Source: Sphingomonas spermidinifaciens (GTDB lineage Bacteria > Pseudomonadota > Alphaproteobacteria > Sphingomonadales > Sphingomonadaceae). From it: 64,000 nt of DNA. The notes under the pieces were generated by a model. That model was not told the origin of the DNA and did not search any database. It was given only the letters and a program-made list of their open reading frames with translations. Every line of letters begins with the position of its first letter. Within the stretch, counting starts at the first letter, position 1. A program made the translations under genes and the position numbers. Location of the stretch: the NCBI RefSeq assembly GCF_002351485.1, contig NZ_NWMW01000001.1:1736001-1800000 (forward strand), read 5' to 3'. This document shows, piece after piece, positions 16,865-26,320 of this stretch.

Positions 16865-19419
16865 GCGACGAGGTTCACGAGTCGGTCGGGCACGACGATC
16901 ACCTTTCTGGGGGTCCTGCCCTCCAGCATGCGCACCACATTCTCGGATGCAAGCGCCGCGGCCTCCACATCCTCACGCGGGGCGCCCTTGGGCATGGTCA
17001 GCGTGTCGCGCAGCTTGCCGTTGACCTGGATCGCGATTGTCACCTTGTCCTCGACCAGCATGGCGGGGTCGACCTCGGGCCAGGGCGCATCGGCGATCAG
17101 GCCTTCTTCTCCCCATGCTGCCCATGCCTCTTCGGCGATGTGCGGGCACATCGGCGCGACGATGCGGGCAAGCGCGCGGATCGCGGCGATGCGGTCGGCG
17201 GACGGGGCCGCCTTCTCGATCGCGCCGACGAGTTCGTAGAGCTTGGCCACCGACTTGTTGAAGGCCAGCGCCTCAACATCCTCGGCGACGCCGGCGATCG
17301 TCTTGTGCAGCTTGCGGCGCAGCACCACGTCCTCGCCCTCACCCGCCGCCTCGGCGGTGAACAGCCGCCACAGCCGCTGGACGAAGCGCCATGCGCCCTC
17401 GATCCCCGCTTCCGACCATTGCAGGTCGCGCTCGGGCGGGCTGTCGGACAGCATGAACCAGCGCACGGCGTCTGCGCCATACTGGTCGACGATCGGGCCG
17501 GGATCGACGGTGTTCTTCTTCGACTTCGACATCTTCTCGACGCGGCCGACAGTCACTTCGAGTTCGGATCCCTTCAGATAGACCCGGCCGTCGCGTCGCT
17601 CGATCTCTTCCGGTGAGACGAATTGGGTTCGATTGATAGCCTGATGTTCGACCCCGTCGATGATTTTGGTGGGCATCTCTGCTTGATAAACTTCATGCGT
17701 CACCATGCCCTGCGTGAAGAGACCGGCGAACGGTTCCTTCACGTCGATCAGGCCGATATGAGAGAGAGCGCGGGTCCAGAAGCGGGCGTAGAGCAGGTGG
17801 AGGATCGCATGCTCGACCCCGCCGATATACTGCTGGACGGGCAGCCACTGCTCGGCGACCGCGCGGTCGAAGGGCTTGTCGCCGGGCTGGCTGGCGAAGC
17901 GGATGAAATACCAGCTCGAATCGACGAAGGTGTCGAGCGTGTCCGTTTCTCGACGAGCAGGCGCTCCGCAGGACGGGCAATCGACATGCCGCCAGGTCGG
18001 ATGCCGGTCGAGCGGATTGCCGGGCACGTCGAAGCTGACGTCCTCGGGCAGCTTCACCGGCAGCTGGTCGTGCGGGACCGGGACGGCGCCGCACGCCTCG
18101 CAATGGATGATCGGGATCGGCGTGCCCCAGTAACGCTGCCGGCTGACGCCCCAGTCGCGCAGTCGCCAGACGGTGGTCCCGCGGCCCCAGCCCTCGCCCT
18201 CGGCGCGAGCAATCACTGCGGCCTTGGCGGCCTCCACGTCCATCCCGTCGAGGAAGGCGGAGTTCACCAGCGCGCCGGGACCGGTATAGGCCTCGTCGCC
18301 CTCGAACAACGGGTCGACCTTGTCGCCCTCGGCAACGACGCGCGGCACGGGCAGGCCGTACTTGCGCGCGAAATCGAGGTCGCGCTGGTCGTGCGCCGGC
18401 ACGCCCATCACCGCGCCGGTGCCATAGTCCATCAGCACGAAATTGGCGATGTAGACGGGCAGCTCCCGCCCCGCATCGAACGGATGCGCGACGCGCCAGC
18501 CGGTATCGAAGCCCAGCTTCTCCGCCGTCTCCAGCTCGGCCGCGGTCGTCCCGCCCTGCTTGCACTTTTCGATGAAGGCGGCGGCTTCGGCGCTCGTCGC
18601 CCCCAAGGCCTGCGCAACCGGATGATCGGCGGCGACCGCGACGAAGCTCGCGCCGAAGATCGTGTCGGGCCGCGTCGAGTAGACCTCGATCTCGGTGTCG
18701 AACGGAGCGACCGGACGGAAGCGAAACTGCAGGCCGACCGACTTGCCGATCCAGTTCTCCTGCATCAGCCGCACCTTGTCGGGCCAGTGCTCGAGGGCGC
18801 CGAGGCCATCGAGCAGCTCGTCGGCGAACTGGGTGATCTTGAGGAACCACTGGTTGAGCTTGCGCTTCTCGACCAGCGCGCCCGATCGCCAGCCGCGGCC
18901 GTCGATGACCTGCTCGTTGGCGAGCACCGTCATGTCGACCGGATCCCAGTTCACCGACGATTCGCGGCGATAGACGAGGCCTGCGGCGTAGAGGTCGAGG
19001 AACAGCGCCTGCTCGTGCCCGTAGTAATCGGGGTCGCAGGTCGCGAACTCGCGCGTCCAGTCGAGCGCGAAGCCCAGGCGCTTCAACTGCGCCTTCATCG
19101 CGGCGATGTTGTCATAGGTCCAGGCGCCGGGATGCACCTTGCGCTCCATCGCCGCATTCTCGGCCGGCATGCCGAACGCGTCCCAGCCCATGGGGTGGAG
19201 CACTTCCATGCCCTGCATCCGCCTGAACCGCGCGAGCACGTCGCCCATCGTATAGTTGCGGACGTGCCCCATGTGGATCTTCCCCGACGGATAGGGGAAC
19301 ATCTCCAGCACATAGCTCTTGGGCTTGGGGCTCGAATCGTCGGCGGCGAAGGTCGCGCGCTCGTCCCACACGGCCTGCCAATGGGCATCGGCCTTCAGCG
19401 CGTTGAAACGCTGGCTCAT
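16861..19419 (-). CDS. leuS: Leucine--tRNA ligase
   Basis: An 852-residue class I aminoacyl-tRNA synthetase that charges tRNA-Leu. The HIGH-type signature is [14 protein letters not shown] (near residue 45), the editing domain (CP1) with [11 protein letters not shown] and [15 protein letters not shown] lies at about 225-425, and the KMSKS loop is [13 protein letters not shown]. The anticodon-binding and C-terminal domains are complete. It is the second gene of the operon DUF3576-leuS-lptE-holA, 54 bp downstream of the DUF3576 stop codon. Confidence 0.98.
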   Translation of the reverse strand: MSQRFNALKADAHWQAVWDERATFAADDSSPKPKSYVLEMFPYPSGKIHMGHVRNYTMGDVLARFRRMQGMEVLHPMGWDAFGMPAENAAMERKVHPGAWTYDNIAAMKAQLKRLGFALDWTREFATCDPDYYGHEQALFLDLYAAGLVYRRESSVNWDPVDMTVLANEQVIDGRGWRSGALVEKRKLNQWFLKITQFADELLDGLGALEHWPDKVRLMQENWIGKSVGLQFRFRPVAPFDTEIEVYSTRPDTIFGASFVAVAADHPVAQALGATSAEAAAFIEKCKQGGTTAAELETAEKLGFDTGWRVAHPFDAGRELPVYIANFVLMDYGTGAVMGVPAHDQRDLDFARKYGLPVPRVVAEGDKVDPLFEGDEAYTGPGALVNSAFLDGMDVEAAKAAVIARAEGEGWGRGTTVWRLRDWGVSRQRYWGTPIPIIHCEACGAVPVPHDQLPVKLPEDVSFDVPGNPLDRHPTWRHVDCPSCGAPARRETDTLDTFVDSSWYFIRFASQPGDKPFDRAVAEQWLPVQQYIGGVEHAILHLLYARFWTRALSHIGLIDVKEPFAGLFTQGMVTHEVYQAEMPTKIIDGVEHQAINRTQFVSPEEIERRDGRVYLKGSELEVTVGRVEKMSKSKKNTVDPGPIVDQYGADAVRWFMLSDSPPERDLQWSEAGIEGAWRFVQRLWRLFTAEAAGEGEDVVLRRKLHKTIAGVAEDVEALAFNKSVAKLYELVGAIEKAAPSADRIAAIRALARIVAPMCPHIAEEAWAAWGEEGLIADAPWPEVDPAMLVEDKVTIAIQVNGKLRDTLTMPKGAPREDVEAAALASENVVRMLEGRTPRKVIVVPDRLVNLVA

Positions 19420-19473
19420 CTTCTCAACTCCGTCGAAAGCCGGCGCGCGACCGGCGCCGACTGGACTCTCAAA

Positions 19474-19899
19474 TCAGCCGACCACCGCGCCGCGGCGCAT
19501 GTCGCGGGCGCGGGTCAGGATGATGTCCTCGAGCTTCTGGACCGTCGCGGCCTGCACGGGCGCCGCGACCCACTGGCCGTTGGTATTGACCTCGCGCAGC
19601 GCCGCGACGCGCAGGGCATCGGCACGCAGGTCCTGGTCGAGGATCGTCACGGTGACCTTCATCCGCTCGCCGGGCGTGTTGGGGTTCACATACCAGTCGG
19701 TCACAATCACCCCGCCGTTCGAATCGGTCTGGAGGAGCGGCATGAAGCTCAGCGTCTCGAGGCTGGCGCGCCAGAGGTAGCTGTTGACGCCGATCGTCGT
19801 GATCTGGCTGGCGGCGAGGTCGCGCGGGCGATCACCCTTGCCGCCGCAGGCAGCGAGCGCGAACACGAGCGGAAGGGCTAGGGCCAGGCGGCGCGACAT
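19474..19899 (-). CDS. DUF3576 domain lipoprotein
   Basis: A 141-residue exported protein with a lipobox (LVFALAAC), then ITTIGVNSYLWRASLETLSFMPL and DSNGGVIVTDWYVNP, which match DUF3576. This is a small alphaproteobacterial family that typically sits just upstream of leuS, as here. The envelope location and linkage to lptE suggest an outer-membrane role, which is inference. The function is unknown. Confidence 0.88.
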   Translation of the reverse strand: MSRRLALALPLVFALAACGGKGDRPRDLAASQITTIGVNSYLWRASLETLSFMPLLQTDSNGGVIVTDWYVNPNTPGERMKVTVTILDQDLRADALRVAALREVNTNGQWVAAPVQAATVQKLEDIILTRARDMRRGAVVG

Positions 19900-20080
19900 C
19901 GGCGAAGTCCTCGAGATAAGCTTGTACCGGCTCTCTATAGGCGCTCGCGTGGAGGCCGCAAGCAGCGCGGCGCGAGGGCCGATTGTGGACGCCGTGCAAC
20001 ACTCAGTCTAAATCGCCGCAACCGGTGGAACGGCGGGCCCGGAACATGGTACTGGCAAGACAGGAACAGAGGGGATTCGC

Positions 20081-20812
20081 GTGAGGTTGCGGGTGGCCAT
20101 GATCGGGCTGGGTGCAGGGGTGGTCGCCACCACTGCGCTGGCGCTCGTGCCCGCCGCCGGCGCGCCGCGCCCCGACGAGCTGCGTCTTGCGCGAAAGGCG
20201 CCCGCCGCCGCCCGGTCGGGCATCGGATCCTTCACCCCAGCCGCCGCCGACCCGCGCCTTGCCGCGGCGCTGTCGCGCAGCGGGCTGTCGGCCACCGGCT
20301 TTCGCTTCACGCCGTCGGAGCAGCAGAGCAAGCGGCAGGACGTGACCGTCGCGGTCCGCGCCCGGACCGCCCGTGGGGGCGAGGCGCTGCGCACCGCCAG
20401 CGTGACGATCCCCACCGCGGCGGCCGCCAGCATGCAGCCGATCGCTTATAACCTCGGCATGTCGGTGGGCTGGAAGCGCTTCGCCCTGTCGGGCGACGTA
20501 TCGCGCGTCGATCTTGGCGCGCTGCCCGGCAGCCGCGAATCGGTCGATCTCGGCGTCAGCTATACCGGCAAGCGGCTGAGCGGCCGGGTTCAGGCGCGTG
20601 CCGACAAGCCCGCGGGCAGCGAGCCGCGCATGGTCGCCGACACGCCGAGCTATTCGGTCGATCTCGGTACGTCCTACTCCCTCACGCGCAACTTCGACGT
20701 GACCGCTGGCGTTCGCTATCGCACCGACGAGGAACGGCTACGCCTGCCGCAGCTGACCGATACCCGTCGCGACAGCCAGGCGGTCTATGTGGGCACCGCC
20801 TTCCGCTTCTGA
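20081..20812 (+). CDS. Hypothetical exported protein, probable small outer-membrane beta barrel
   Basis: A 243-residue protein, not recognised as a named family. It begins at GTG (20081), after a purine-rich stretch (GGAACAGAGGGG), with a signal peptide (MIGLGAGVVATTALALVPAAGA). Residues about 30-120 are Ala/Arg-rich and of low complexity. From about 120 on there are amphipathic strands with alternating polar and non-polar residues (VGWKRFALSGDVSRVDLG, YTGKRLSGRVQAR, YSVDLGTSYSLTRNFDVTAG). It ends in AVYVGTAFRF, an outer-membrane C-terminal signature. About six to eight strands suggest a small barrel. It is convergent with the large TonB receptor gene, 62 bp apart. Confidence 0.65.
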   Translation: MRLRVAMIGLGAGVVATTALALVPAAGAPRPDELRLARKAPAAARSGIGSFTPAAADPRLAAALSRSGLSATGFRFTPSEQQSKRQDVTVAVRARTARGGEALRTASVTIPTAAAASMQPIAYNLGMSVGWKRFALSGDVSRVDLGALPGSRESVDLGVSYTGKRLSGRVQARADKPAGSEPRMVADTPSYSVDLGTSYSLTRNFDVTAGVRYRTDEERLRLPQLTDTRRDSQAVYVGTAFRF

Positions 20813-20874
20813 TCGGCGCATGAATGCGCGCCGCAGCGACGCCTGCCGACGATCGGCAGGCGCCCGTGCGCGGT

Positions 20875-23856
20875 TCAGAAGGTGAAGTTCACCGCCAGCG
20901 CGAAGGTGCGCCCGAAATAGGCGGTATAGAGCGGATCCTGCCGCACCGAATCGGCGGTGAGCCGGTTGGTCTCGTTGGTGATGTTCGACGCCTCGGCGAT
21001 CAGCTTGATATTGTCGGTGAGGTTGTACGAGGCCGAGGCATCGACGAAGATCGAGCTTGAGTTCGACAGCGAGTCGGCATCGACCGAGCCCCCGCCGGGC
21101 ACGCTCGTCAGGAAGGACGAGCGATAATTGACCGTCGAGCGGATGCTGAACTTTGCATCCTCGTAATAGAGCGTCCCGCTCGCCGTTTCGGGCGACAGGC
21201 CGGTCAGCGAGGCGGTCGTCGAAAGCGTCGGCGAGATGATGTAGTTGATCGTCGAACGCACACGCGTGAAGTTCGCCAGCACGCCGAAATTGCTGAGGAA
21301 GCCCGGCAGGAAGCGGAACGGCACCTGCGCGTTGACCTCGATCCCGCTCAGCGGCCCGCCCGGTGTGTTGTTGTTGCGGGTGACGGTGAACAGATTGTCG
21401 GGCGTGACGCCGGTGCCGGTGTTCTCGAGCAGCGACAGCGGCAGACCGAGGTCGCGGAACGGCACGAGGTCGCGCGTCGACTGGATGAACGTCTCGATGT
21501 CCTTGTAGAAATAGGCGATCGAGATCAGCGATCCCGGCGCGAAATACCATTCGAGCGAGGCGTCGAGCGTGTTGGCGCGGATCGGGTCGAGGAACGGGTT
21601 GGTGATCGACGCCGTCTGGATGTTGATGTTCGCCGATCCGCTGGGGATGAGCTGGCCATAGGCCGGCCGCGACATCACCCGCGCGGCCGAGAAGCGCGCG
21701 ACGAGATCCGAGGTGACGTCGAGCGCGAGGTTGAGCGACGGCAGCCAGTCCTCATAGCTGCGATCGACTTCCGACACGATATAGCGCGACGGGAAGGGCG
21801 AACCGGCGGGCGCCGCCGCCGGGATCGCGCCATAGGTTTCGAGCTCGGTGCGGACATAGCGGACGCCCGCATCGCCGCGCAGCGCGAAGGGCAGGACGTC
21901 GGCGGTGTTGAACTTCACCATCAGATAGCCCGACTTGTACGTCTCCTTGACGCCGCCATAGGCACCCTTGGCGCATTCGAGGTTGCAATAGCCGTAGCTG
22001 TCGAGGCCGACCGCATTGCGGAACTTGTCGGGATCGATCGACACGAAATCCTGAAGCTGGCCGTTGAGGTTGTTGCCCACGCCCTCGGTCACGAAGGCGA
22101 AGTCGGCGATCGTCACGCCGGCGGGAAGTGCCAGCGGCGTGTTGGTCTGCAACTGACGCTCGCGCGCGGTATATTCGTTGGTGCGGTACTGGCCTCCGAG
22201 CTGGACGGTGAAGCCTTGGTCGGCTTCCCACTCGCCATTGAGCTCGAACGTCTTGCTGACGATCGTATTGCGGCGGATGAAGTTCGACAGCTGCCCGCGC
22301 TGGGCGCCGTTCGAGACGGGCGGGCCGTAGAGGAAGCTCGCAGGATTGGTCGGATCGATGCCATAGCCGATCGCCGGGATGTCGGGATTGTCGCGGAAGT
22401 CGATCGAGAAGTTCCGCGTGTCGTTCGAATCGATCGCCACCTGCAGCCGGTCGACGTCGAGCCGCGATTCGCTGATGCCCGCCAGGCCGAACATGCGGAA
22501 GCTGTCGGAAAAGCGGTGGTCGAGATTGAAGTTGGCCTGCCTGAACTCCGACGTGAACGCCTCGTCCTGCATCTCGGAACGCAGGTCCACACCGTCGAAC
22601 AGGCCGTAGACGAGCGAGCCGTTCTCATCGACCTCGATCTCGCGCACCGAGGTCATCGGCTGGCCCTGGTTCGAGGCGGCGCGGCCGAACGAGCGTGCGT
22701 CGAAATAGGTGTCGATGCGATCAACCTTGAAGCGAGAATAGAGGCCGTCGATCGAGATGTCGGTGTTGTCGCTCGGCTTCCACTGCACCGTCAGCGTGCC
22801 GGCGAGGCGCTCCTGCTCCTGGCTCGACTTGACCGGCCGGGGGAGGCGCGGGAGAAAGACGCCGCCGCCCGGCCGCCCCGACACCCCGGTGCGGCTCATG
22901 ATATAATCATAGGCCGCGGCCGTCCCGGTGCGCGGATTGTTGGTCGAGCAATTGTTCGCGTCGGCTCCGACCGAGTTACCGCTGTTGGTAAAGCCCGGGA
23001 CCGGGCTGGTCGTCGGCGCGCCGTTATAGACATAGCCGACCGGCGTGCAGAACGGGAACACGACGCCGGCATTCGGCGTGCCGGCGGGCTGCGCCTGACC
23101 AAAGGCATAGGTGGGCACCAGATCGACCGCCGAATAGGCGTATTCGTCGATGTGCCGCCGCGAATAGGCAATGCTGCCGAGGATGCCAAAGCTGTCGGCG
23201 AACTGCTTCGAGACGAGCGCCGACAGCCGCGGATCGACCTGTTTCGCGATATCGTTGTAGATGCCGCGCGCGGTCGCCGAGAAGTTGAAGTCCTTCTTCG
23301 AATCGAACGGCTTGGGCGCACGCAGGTCGACCGTGGCGCCCAGCGACCCTTCCTCGACATCGGCCGAGGTCGTCTTGCGGACGGCGAGCGACGAGAAAAT
23401 CTCGGTCGGGAACGTCACGAAATCGAACGATCGGCCGCTGGCGACGCCGCCGCGGATGTCGGTGCCGCTCACTTGGCTGACACCCTCCATCCCGTTGATG
23501 CGCACACGCGTGAACTGCGCGCCGAGGCCGCGGACCGAGATGTTGCGCCCCTCGCCGCCGTCGCCGCGCGACAAGGCGACGCCCGGGATGCGCTGCATCG
23601 ATTCGGCAAGGTTCGAATCGGGGAACTTGCCGATATCCTCGGCGACGATGCTGTCGATCGCCGCGGTCTCCTCGCGCTTCTGGATCAGCGCTTCGTTCAG
23701 CGACGCGCGAAAGCCGGTGACGACGATATCCTCGGCGCTCTCGCCCTCCTGCGGGGCGGCTGGCGCCGTCTGCGCCGCCGCCGGCAGCGCGATCAGCAGC
23801 GCCGCGAGGCTGGTGGATGCACGGATGCTGCGCTTCAGATGCAGTGACACGCTCAT
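20875..23856 (-). CDS. TonB-dependent receptor, carbohydrate-type
   Basis: A 993-residue outer-membrane active transporter. The start at 23856 gives a signal peptide (LAALLIALPAAAQ) and follows a strong GGGAGGGG ribosome site; an in-frame upstream start is unlikely. The TonB box EDIVVTGFRASL is followed by the plug domain (AAIDSIVAEDIGKFPDSNLA, IPGVALSRGDGGEGRNISVR), the type found in Caulobacter, Xanthomonas and Sphingomonas receptors for plant sugars. The 22-strand barrel ends in FALAVNFTF. It stands at the edge of a locus for a FadR-type regulator, secreted sugar enzymes and uxuA, so it is probably the glycoside import gate of that locus. The ligand is inference. Confidence 0.93.
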   Translation of the reverse strand: MSVSLHLKRSIRASTSLAALLIALPAAAQTAPAAPQEGESAEDIVVTGFRASLNEALIQKREETAAIDSIVAEDIGKFPDSNLAESMQRIPGVALSRGDGGEGRNISVRGLGAQFTRVRINGMEGVSQVSGTDIRGGVASGRSFDFVTFPTEIFSSLAVRKTTSADVEEGSLGATVDLRAPKPFDSKKDFNFSATARGIYNDIAKQVDPRLSALVSKQFADSFGILGSIAYSRRHIDEYAYSAVDLVPTYAFGQAQPAGTPNAGVVFPFCTPVGYVYNGAPTTSPVPGFTNSGNSVGADANNCSTNNPRTGTAAAYDYIMSRTGVSGRPGGGVFLPRLPRPVKSSQEQERLAGTLTVQWKPSDNTDISIDGLYSRFKVDRIDTYFDARSFGRAASNQGQPMTSVREIEVDENGSLVYGLFDGVDLRSEMQDEAFTSEFRQANFNLDHRFSDSFRMFGLAGISESRLDVDRLQVAIDSNDTRNFSIDFRDNPDIPAIGYGIDPTNPASFLYGPPVSNGAQRGQLSNFIRRNTIVSKTFELNGEWEADQGFTVQLGGQYRTNEYTARERQLQTNTPLALPAGVTIADFAFVTEGVGNNLNGQLQDFVSIDPDKFRNAVGLDSYGYCNLECAKGAYGGVKETYKSGYLMVKFNTADVLPFALRGDAGVRYVRTELETYGAIPAAAPAGSPFPSRYIVSEVDRSYEDWLPSLNLALDVTSDLVARFSAARVMSRPAYGQLIPSGSANINIQTASITNPFLDPIRANTLDASLEWYFAPGSLISIAYFYKDIETFIQSTRDLVPFRDLGLPLSLLENTGTGVTPDNLFTVTRNNNTPGGPLSGIEVNAQVPFRFLPGFLSNFGVLANFTRVRSTINYIISPTLSTTASLTGLSPETASGTLYYEDAKFSIRSTVNYRSSFLTSVPGGGSVDADSLSNSSSIFVDASASYNLTDNIKLIAEASNITNETNRLTADSVRQDPLYTAYFGRTFALAVNFTF

Positions 23857-23960
23857 GTCCCCTCCCGATCGCGGTTCGCGAAGGCGAACCGACTTGATCC
23901 GGGCCGACATGCTGACGACGCCGTGCCCGACAGGAACCCTCATACGCCCGGCAATGCTGC

Positions 23961-23989
23961 CTGACAATATGATCTTACAACTTTGTCAG
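23961..23989. promoter_or_regulatory. Inverted repeat upstream of the TonB receptor gene, candidate operator
   Basis: CTGACAA (23961-23967) and TTGTCAG (23983-23989) form a perfect 7-bp inverted repeat with a 15-bp spacer, 105-133 bp upstream of the receptor start and just after the GntR gene's stop codon. The half-site core TGTCAGA reappears (as TCTGACA) at 24843-24849, upstream of the divergent DUF1080/GntR pair. This suggests one regulator controls both, probably the GntR protein encoded between them. Confidence 0.4.
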
Positions 23990-24006
23990 ATCGGTGCGAT
24001 CGCTTT

Positions 24007-24762
24007 CTACACGGCTCGGCGGGCCAGGGCTCGCCGGCGCTGCGCGGTTTCGGCACGCGCGCGCTCGACCGCTTCGGTTTCGGTGACGTCGAGCAAATGG
24101 GTGATGACGCGGTTGAGATGGTCACGCATCGCCGCGCGCGCCTCGACGGGCGAGCGCGCCTCGAGCGCGCGCAGGATGCGGCCATGCTCGTCAAGTCGGC
24201 TTTGCGTGCCGAGGCTTCCCGCCTTGCGCAGCACCTCGCGCGCGAGCGGCGAACGGAAGCGCATGTCCCAGAAATCGGTCACTGCGGCGATGATGACGGC
24301 ATTGCCCGTCGCCTCGGCGATGCAGATGTGAAAGCGGCGGTCGGCGGCCTCGGCGGCAGCAGCATCGTCATCGTCCATCTGGGCCATCAATACGCGCAAT
24401 TCCGCTAGATGCGCCTCGTCGATCTCGGTCGCGGCGACCGCCGCCACCTCGCCCTCGAGCAGGCGCCGCGCCTCGATGATCTCGAACGCACCGATGTCCA
24501 GCTCCGCCTCGCCCGCCGCCGCGGCGACGCTCGAATCGAGCACGAACACCCCCGATCCCTTGCGCGCCTCGACCAGGCCGAGCATCTCGAGCGCAATCAT
24601 TGCCTCGCGGATCGTCGGTCGGCTGACGCCGAACCGTTCGGTCAGGTCGCGCTCGGCAGGCAGGCGCGATCCCGGGACGTAGATGCCGCTGGCAATGTCG
24701 GCGCGGATCGCCTCGACGATCCCGCGATAGAGCTTGCCGCCCTGTTCCCCAGTCTGCATCAT
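24007..24762 (-). CDS. GntR family regulator, FadR subfamily (FCD domain)
   Basis: A 251-residue DNA-binding regulator. The winged helix (about residues 12-75) has the family pattern SRLPAERDLTERFGVSRPTIREAMIALEMLGLVEARKGSGVFV. The C-terminal FCD ligand domain (about 95-240) keeps the metal/ligand residues in DRRFHICIAEATGN and DHLNRVITHLL. FadR-type GntR regulators of the UxuR/ExuR kind respond to uronates or sugar acids. The position between the TonB receptor gene and the DUF1080 gene, in a locus with uxuA, fits such a role. Two adjacent ATGs (24762, 24759) are possible starts. Confidence 0.9.
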   Translation of the reverse strand: MMQTGEQGGKLYRGIVEAIRADIASGIYVPGSRLPAERDLTERFGVSRPTIREAMIALEMLGLVEARKGSGVFVLDSSVAAAAGEAELDIGAFEIIEARRLLEGEVAAVAATEIDEAHLAELRVLMAQMDDDDAAAAEAADRRFHICIAEATGNAVIIAAVTDFWDMRFRSPLAREVLRKAGSLGTQSRLDEHGRILRALEARSPVEARAAMRDHLNRVITHLLDVTETEAVERARAETAQRRRALARRAV

Positions 24763-24861
24763 GTCCTCGTCATTGGATCGACGATCGTCCTCCGCTGCCG
24801 GAGCGGCACCGTCAAGTGCAGCAGCCCGACCTTCATCAAAATGTCTGACAGCACACTTGCT

Positions 24862-24876
24862 TGTGGTCTAGCCACA
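24862..24876. promoter_or_regulatory. Palindrome in GntR/DUF1080 divergent promoter, candidate operator
   Basis: TGTGG (24862-24866) and CCACA (24872-24876) flank TCTAG in the 170-bp region between the divergent GntR gene (start 24762) and the DUF1080 gene (start 24933). FadR-type GntR proteins bind short palindromes of this size, so this is a plausible site. No footprint or alignment supports it yet. Confidence 0.35.
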
Positions 24877-24932
24877 TTCTAGAACGCGGCAAACCGGCCC
24901 GCCTGAAGGCCGGCTTGTCGAGGGGATTGTCG

Positions 24933-26309
24933 ATGCGAGTGGCCCTTGTTTCCGCCGTCGCCGCGTGCGCGATCGCCGCACCCGCCGCCGCCCAGGCGCC
25001 GTGGCGCGACATCACGCCTCGCGCGGGCCTCGCCGGCTGGACGATCGCGGGCGGCAACGCCCCCTACCGTGTCGAGAATGGCGAGCTGGTCGGGCGCGCG
25101 GCAGCGAACACGCCCAACAGCTGGCTCGTCTCGAACCAGCAATATGGCGACTTCATCGTCGAGTTCGAGGCGAAGACCGATCCCATCCTAAATTCGGGCA
25201 TGATGATCCGCGGCCAGCGCCGCGCCGATTACCGGAACGGCGTTGTCCACGGCTATCAGGCGGAGATCGACCCGTCGAAGCGCGGGTGGAGCGGCGGCCT
25301 CTATGACGAGCAGCGGCGGCAATGGCTCTACACGCTCGGCCGCAATCCGGCGGCGCGCGCGGCATTCAGGTCCGGCGACTGGAATCGCTATCGGGTGGAG
25401 GCGATCGGCAACCGTATCCGCACCTGGATCAATGGCGTGCCCGCTGCCGACCTGGTCGACGACACCGACGCGCGCGGCTTCATCGCGCTGCAGGTCCATT
25501 CGGTATCGGACGAGGTTGCCGCGAAGCAGCCCGAGGTCCGGTTCCGCAAGATTCGCGTCATCACCGATCGCCCGGGGCGCTACGTCCTGCCCGAAACAAA
25601 GCTCGAGCAGCAGGGCTGGCTCAACAACCGCCTGAGCCCCGGCGAACAGCGCGCAGGGTGGAAGCTGCTCTGGGACGGGCGCACCACCAATGGCTGGCGC
25701 AGCGCCAAGGGGGCTACCTTCCCCACCAAGGGCTGGGCGATCAAGGACGGCATCCTGTCGGTCGAACCCTCGGGCGGCGGCGAGTCGACCAATGGCGGCG
25801 ACATCATCACCACGCGCGACTATTCCGATTTCGAGCTGTCGGTCGACTTCCGCCTGACTCCCGGCGCCAACAGCGGGATCAAGTATTTCGTCGATCCCAA
25901 TCTGCTCAAGGGCGAGGGATCGGCGATCGGGCTCGAATATCAGCTGCTCGACGATGCGCGGCATCCCGATGCGAAGATGGGGCGCGACGGCAACCGCACG
26001 CTCGGCTCGCTCTACGACCTCATCACCGCGCGCAACCTGTCGGATCCCGACAGCCCGGGCAAGCGCATCAATCCGCCCGGCGAATGGAATCGCGCGCTGC
26101 TGGTCGTGCGCGGCAATCATGTCGAGCATTGGCTCAACGGCTTCAAGGTGGTCGAGTACGAGCGCGGATCGCCCGAGTTCCGGCGGCTCGTCGCGATCAG
26201 CAAATACGCCGAATGGCCGCGCTTCGGCGAATGGGCGACGGGTCCGATCCTCCTCCAGGATCATGGCGACCGCGTCGATTTCCGTTCGATCAAGCTGCGC
26301 GAATTTTGA
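24933..26309 (+). CDS. Secreted two-domain DUF1080 (3-keto-disaccharide hydrolase-like) protein
   Basis: A 458-residue exported protein with a signal peptide (MRVALVSAVAACAIAAPAAAQ); the start at 24933 has GAGGGG upstream. Two concanavalin-like DUF1080 domains follow. The first spans about 25-225 (WRDITPRAGLAGWTIAGGN, GVVHGYQAEIDPSKRGWSGG, WNRYRVEAIGNRIRTWINGV). The second spans about 245-458 (GWKLLWDGRTTNGWRS, DFELSVDFRLTPGANSGIKY, GEWNRALLVVRGNHVEHWLN). DUF1080 proteins act on glycosides oxidised at C3, or bind such sugars. It is the first of four closely spaced genes shared with two exported oxidoreductases and an ApbE-like protein. The exact substrate is unknown. Confidence 0.88.
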   Translation: MRVALVSAVAACAIAAPAAAQAPWRDITPRAGLAGWTIAGGNAPYRVENGELVGRAAANTPNSWLVSNQQYGDFIVEFEAKTDPILNSGMMIRGQRRADYRNGVVHGYQAEIDPSKRGWSGGLYDEQRRQWLYTLGRNPAARAAFRSGDWNRYRVEAIGNRIRTWINGVPAADLVDDTDARGFIALQVHSVSDEVAAKQPEVRFRKIRVITDRPGRYVLPETKLEQQGWLNNRLSPGEQRAGWKLLWDGRTTNGWRSAKGATFPTKGWAIKDGILSVEPSGGGESTNGGDIITTRDYSDFELSVDFRLTPGANSGIKYFVDPNLLKGEGSAIGLEYQLLDDARHPDAKMGRDGNRTLGSLYDLITARNLSDPDSPGKRINPPGEWNRALLVVRGNHVEHWLNGFKVVEYERGSPEFRRLVAISKYAEWPRFGEWATGPILLQDHGDRVDFRSIKLREF

Positions 26310-26320
26310 GGGGACGAGGG

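Noticed and set aside
17623-19881. Long open frame (about 750 codons) antisense to leuS
   Set aside because: It lies opposite a complete leuS, is rich in Arg, His and Gly typical of antisense frames in GC-rich DNA, and has no recognisable domain.
22216-23847. Open frame of about 540 codons antisense to the TonB receptor gene
   Set aside because: The receptor on the other strand is complete and conserved; this frame has no family features.
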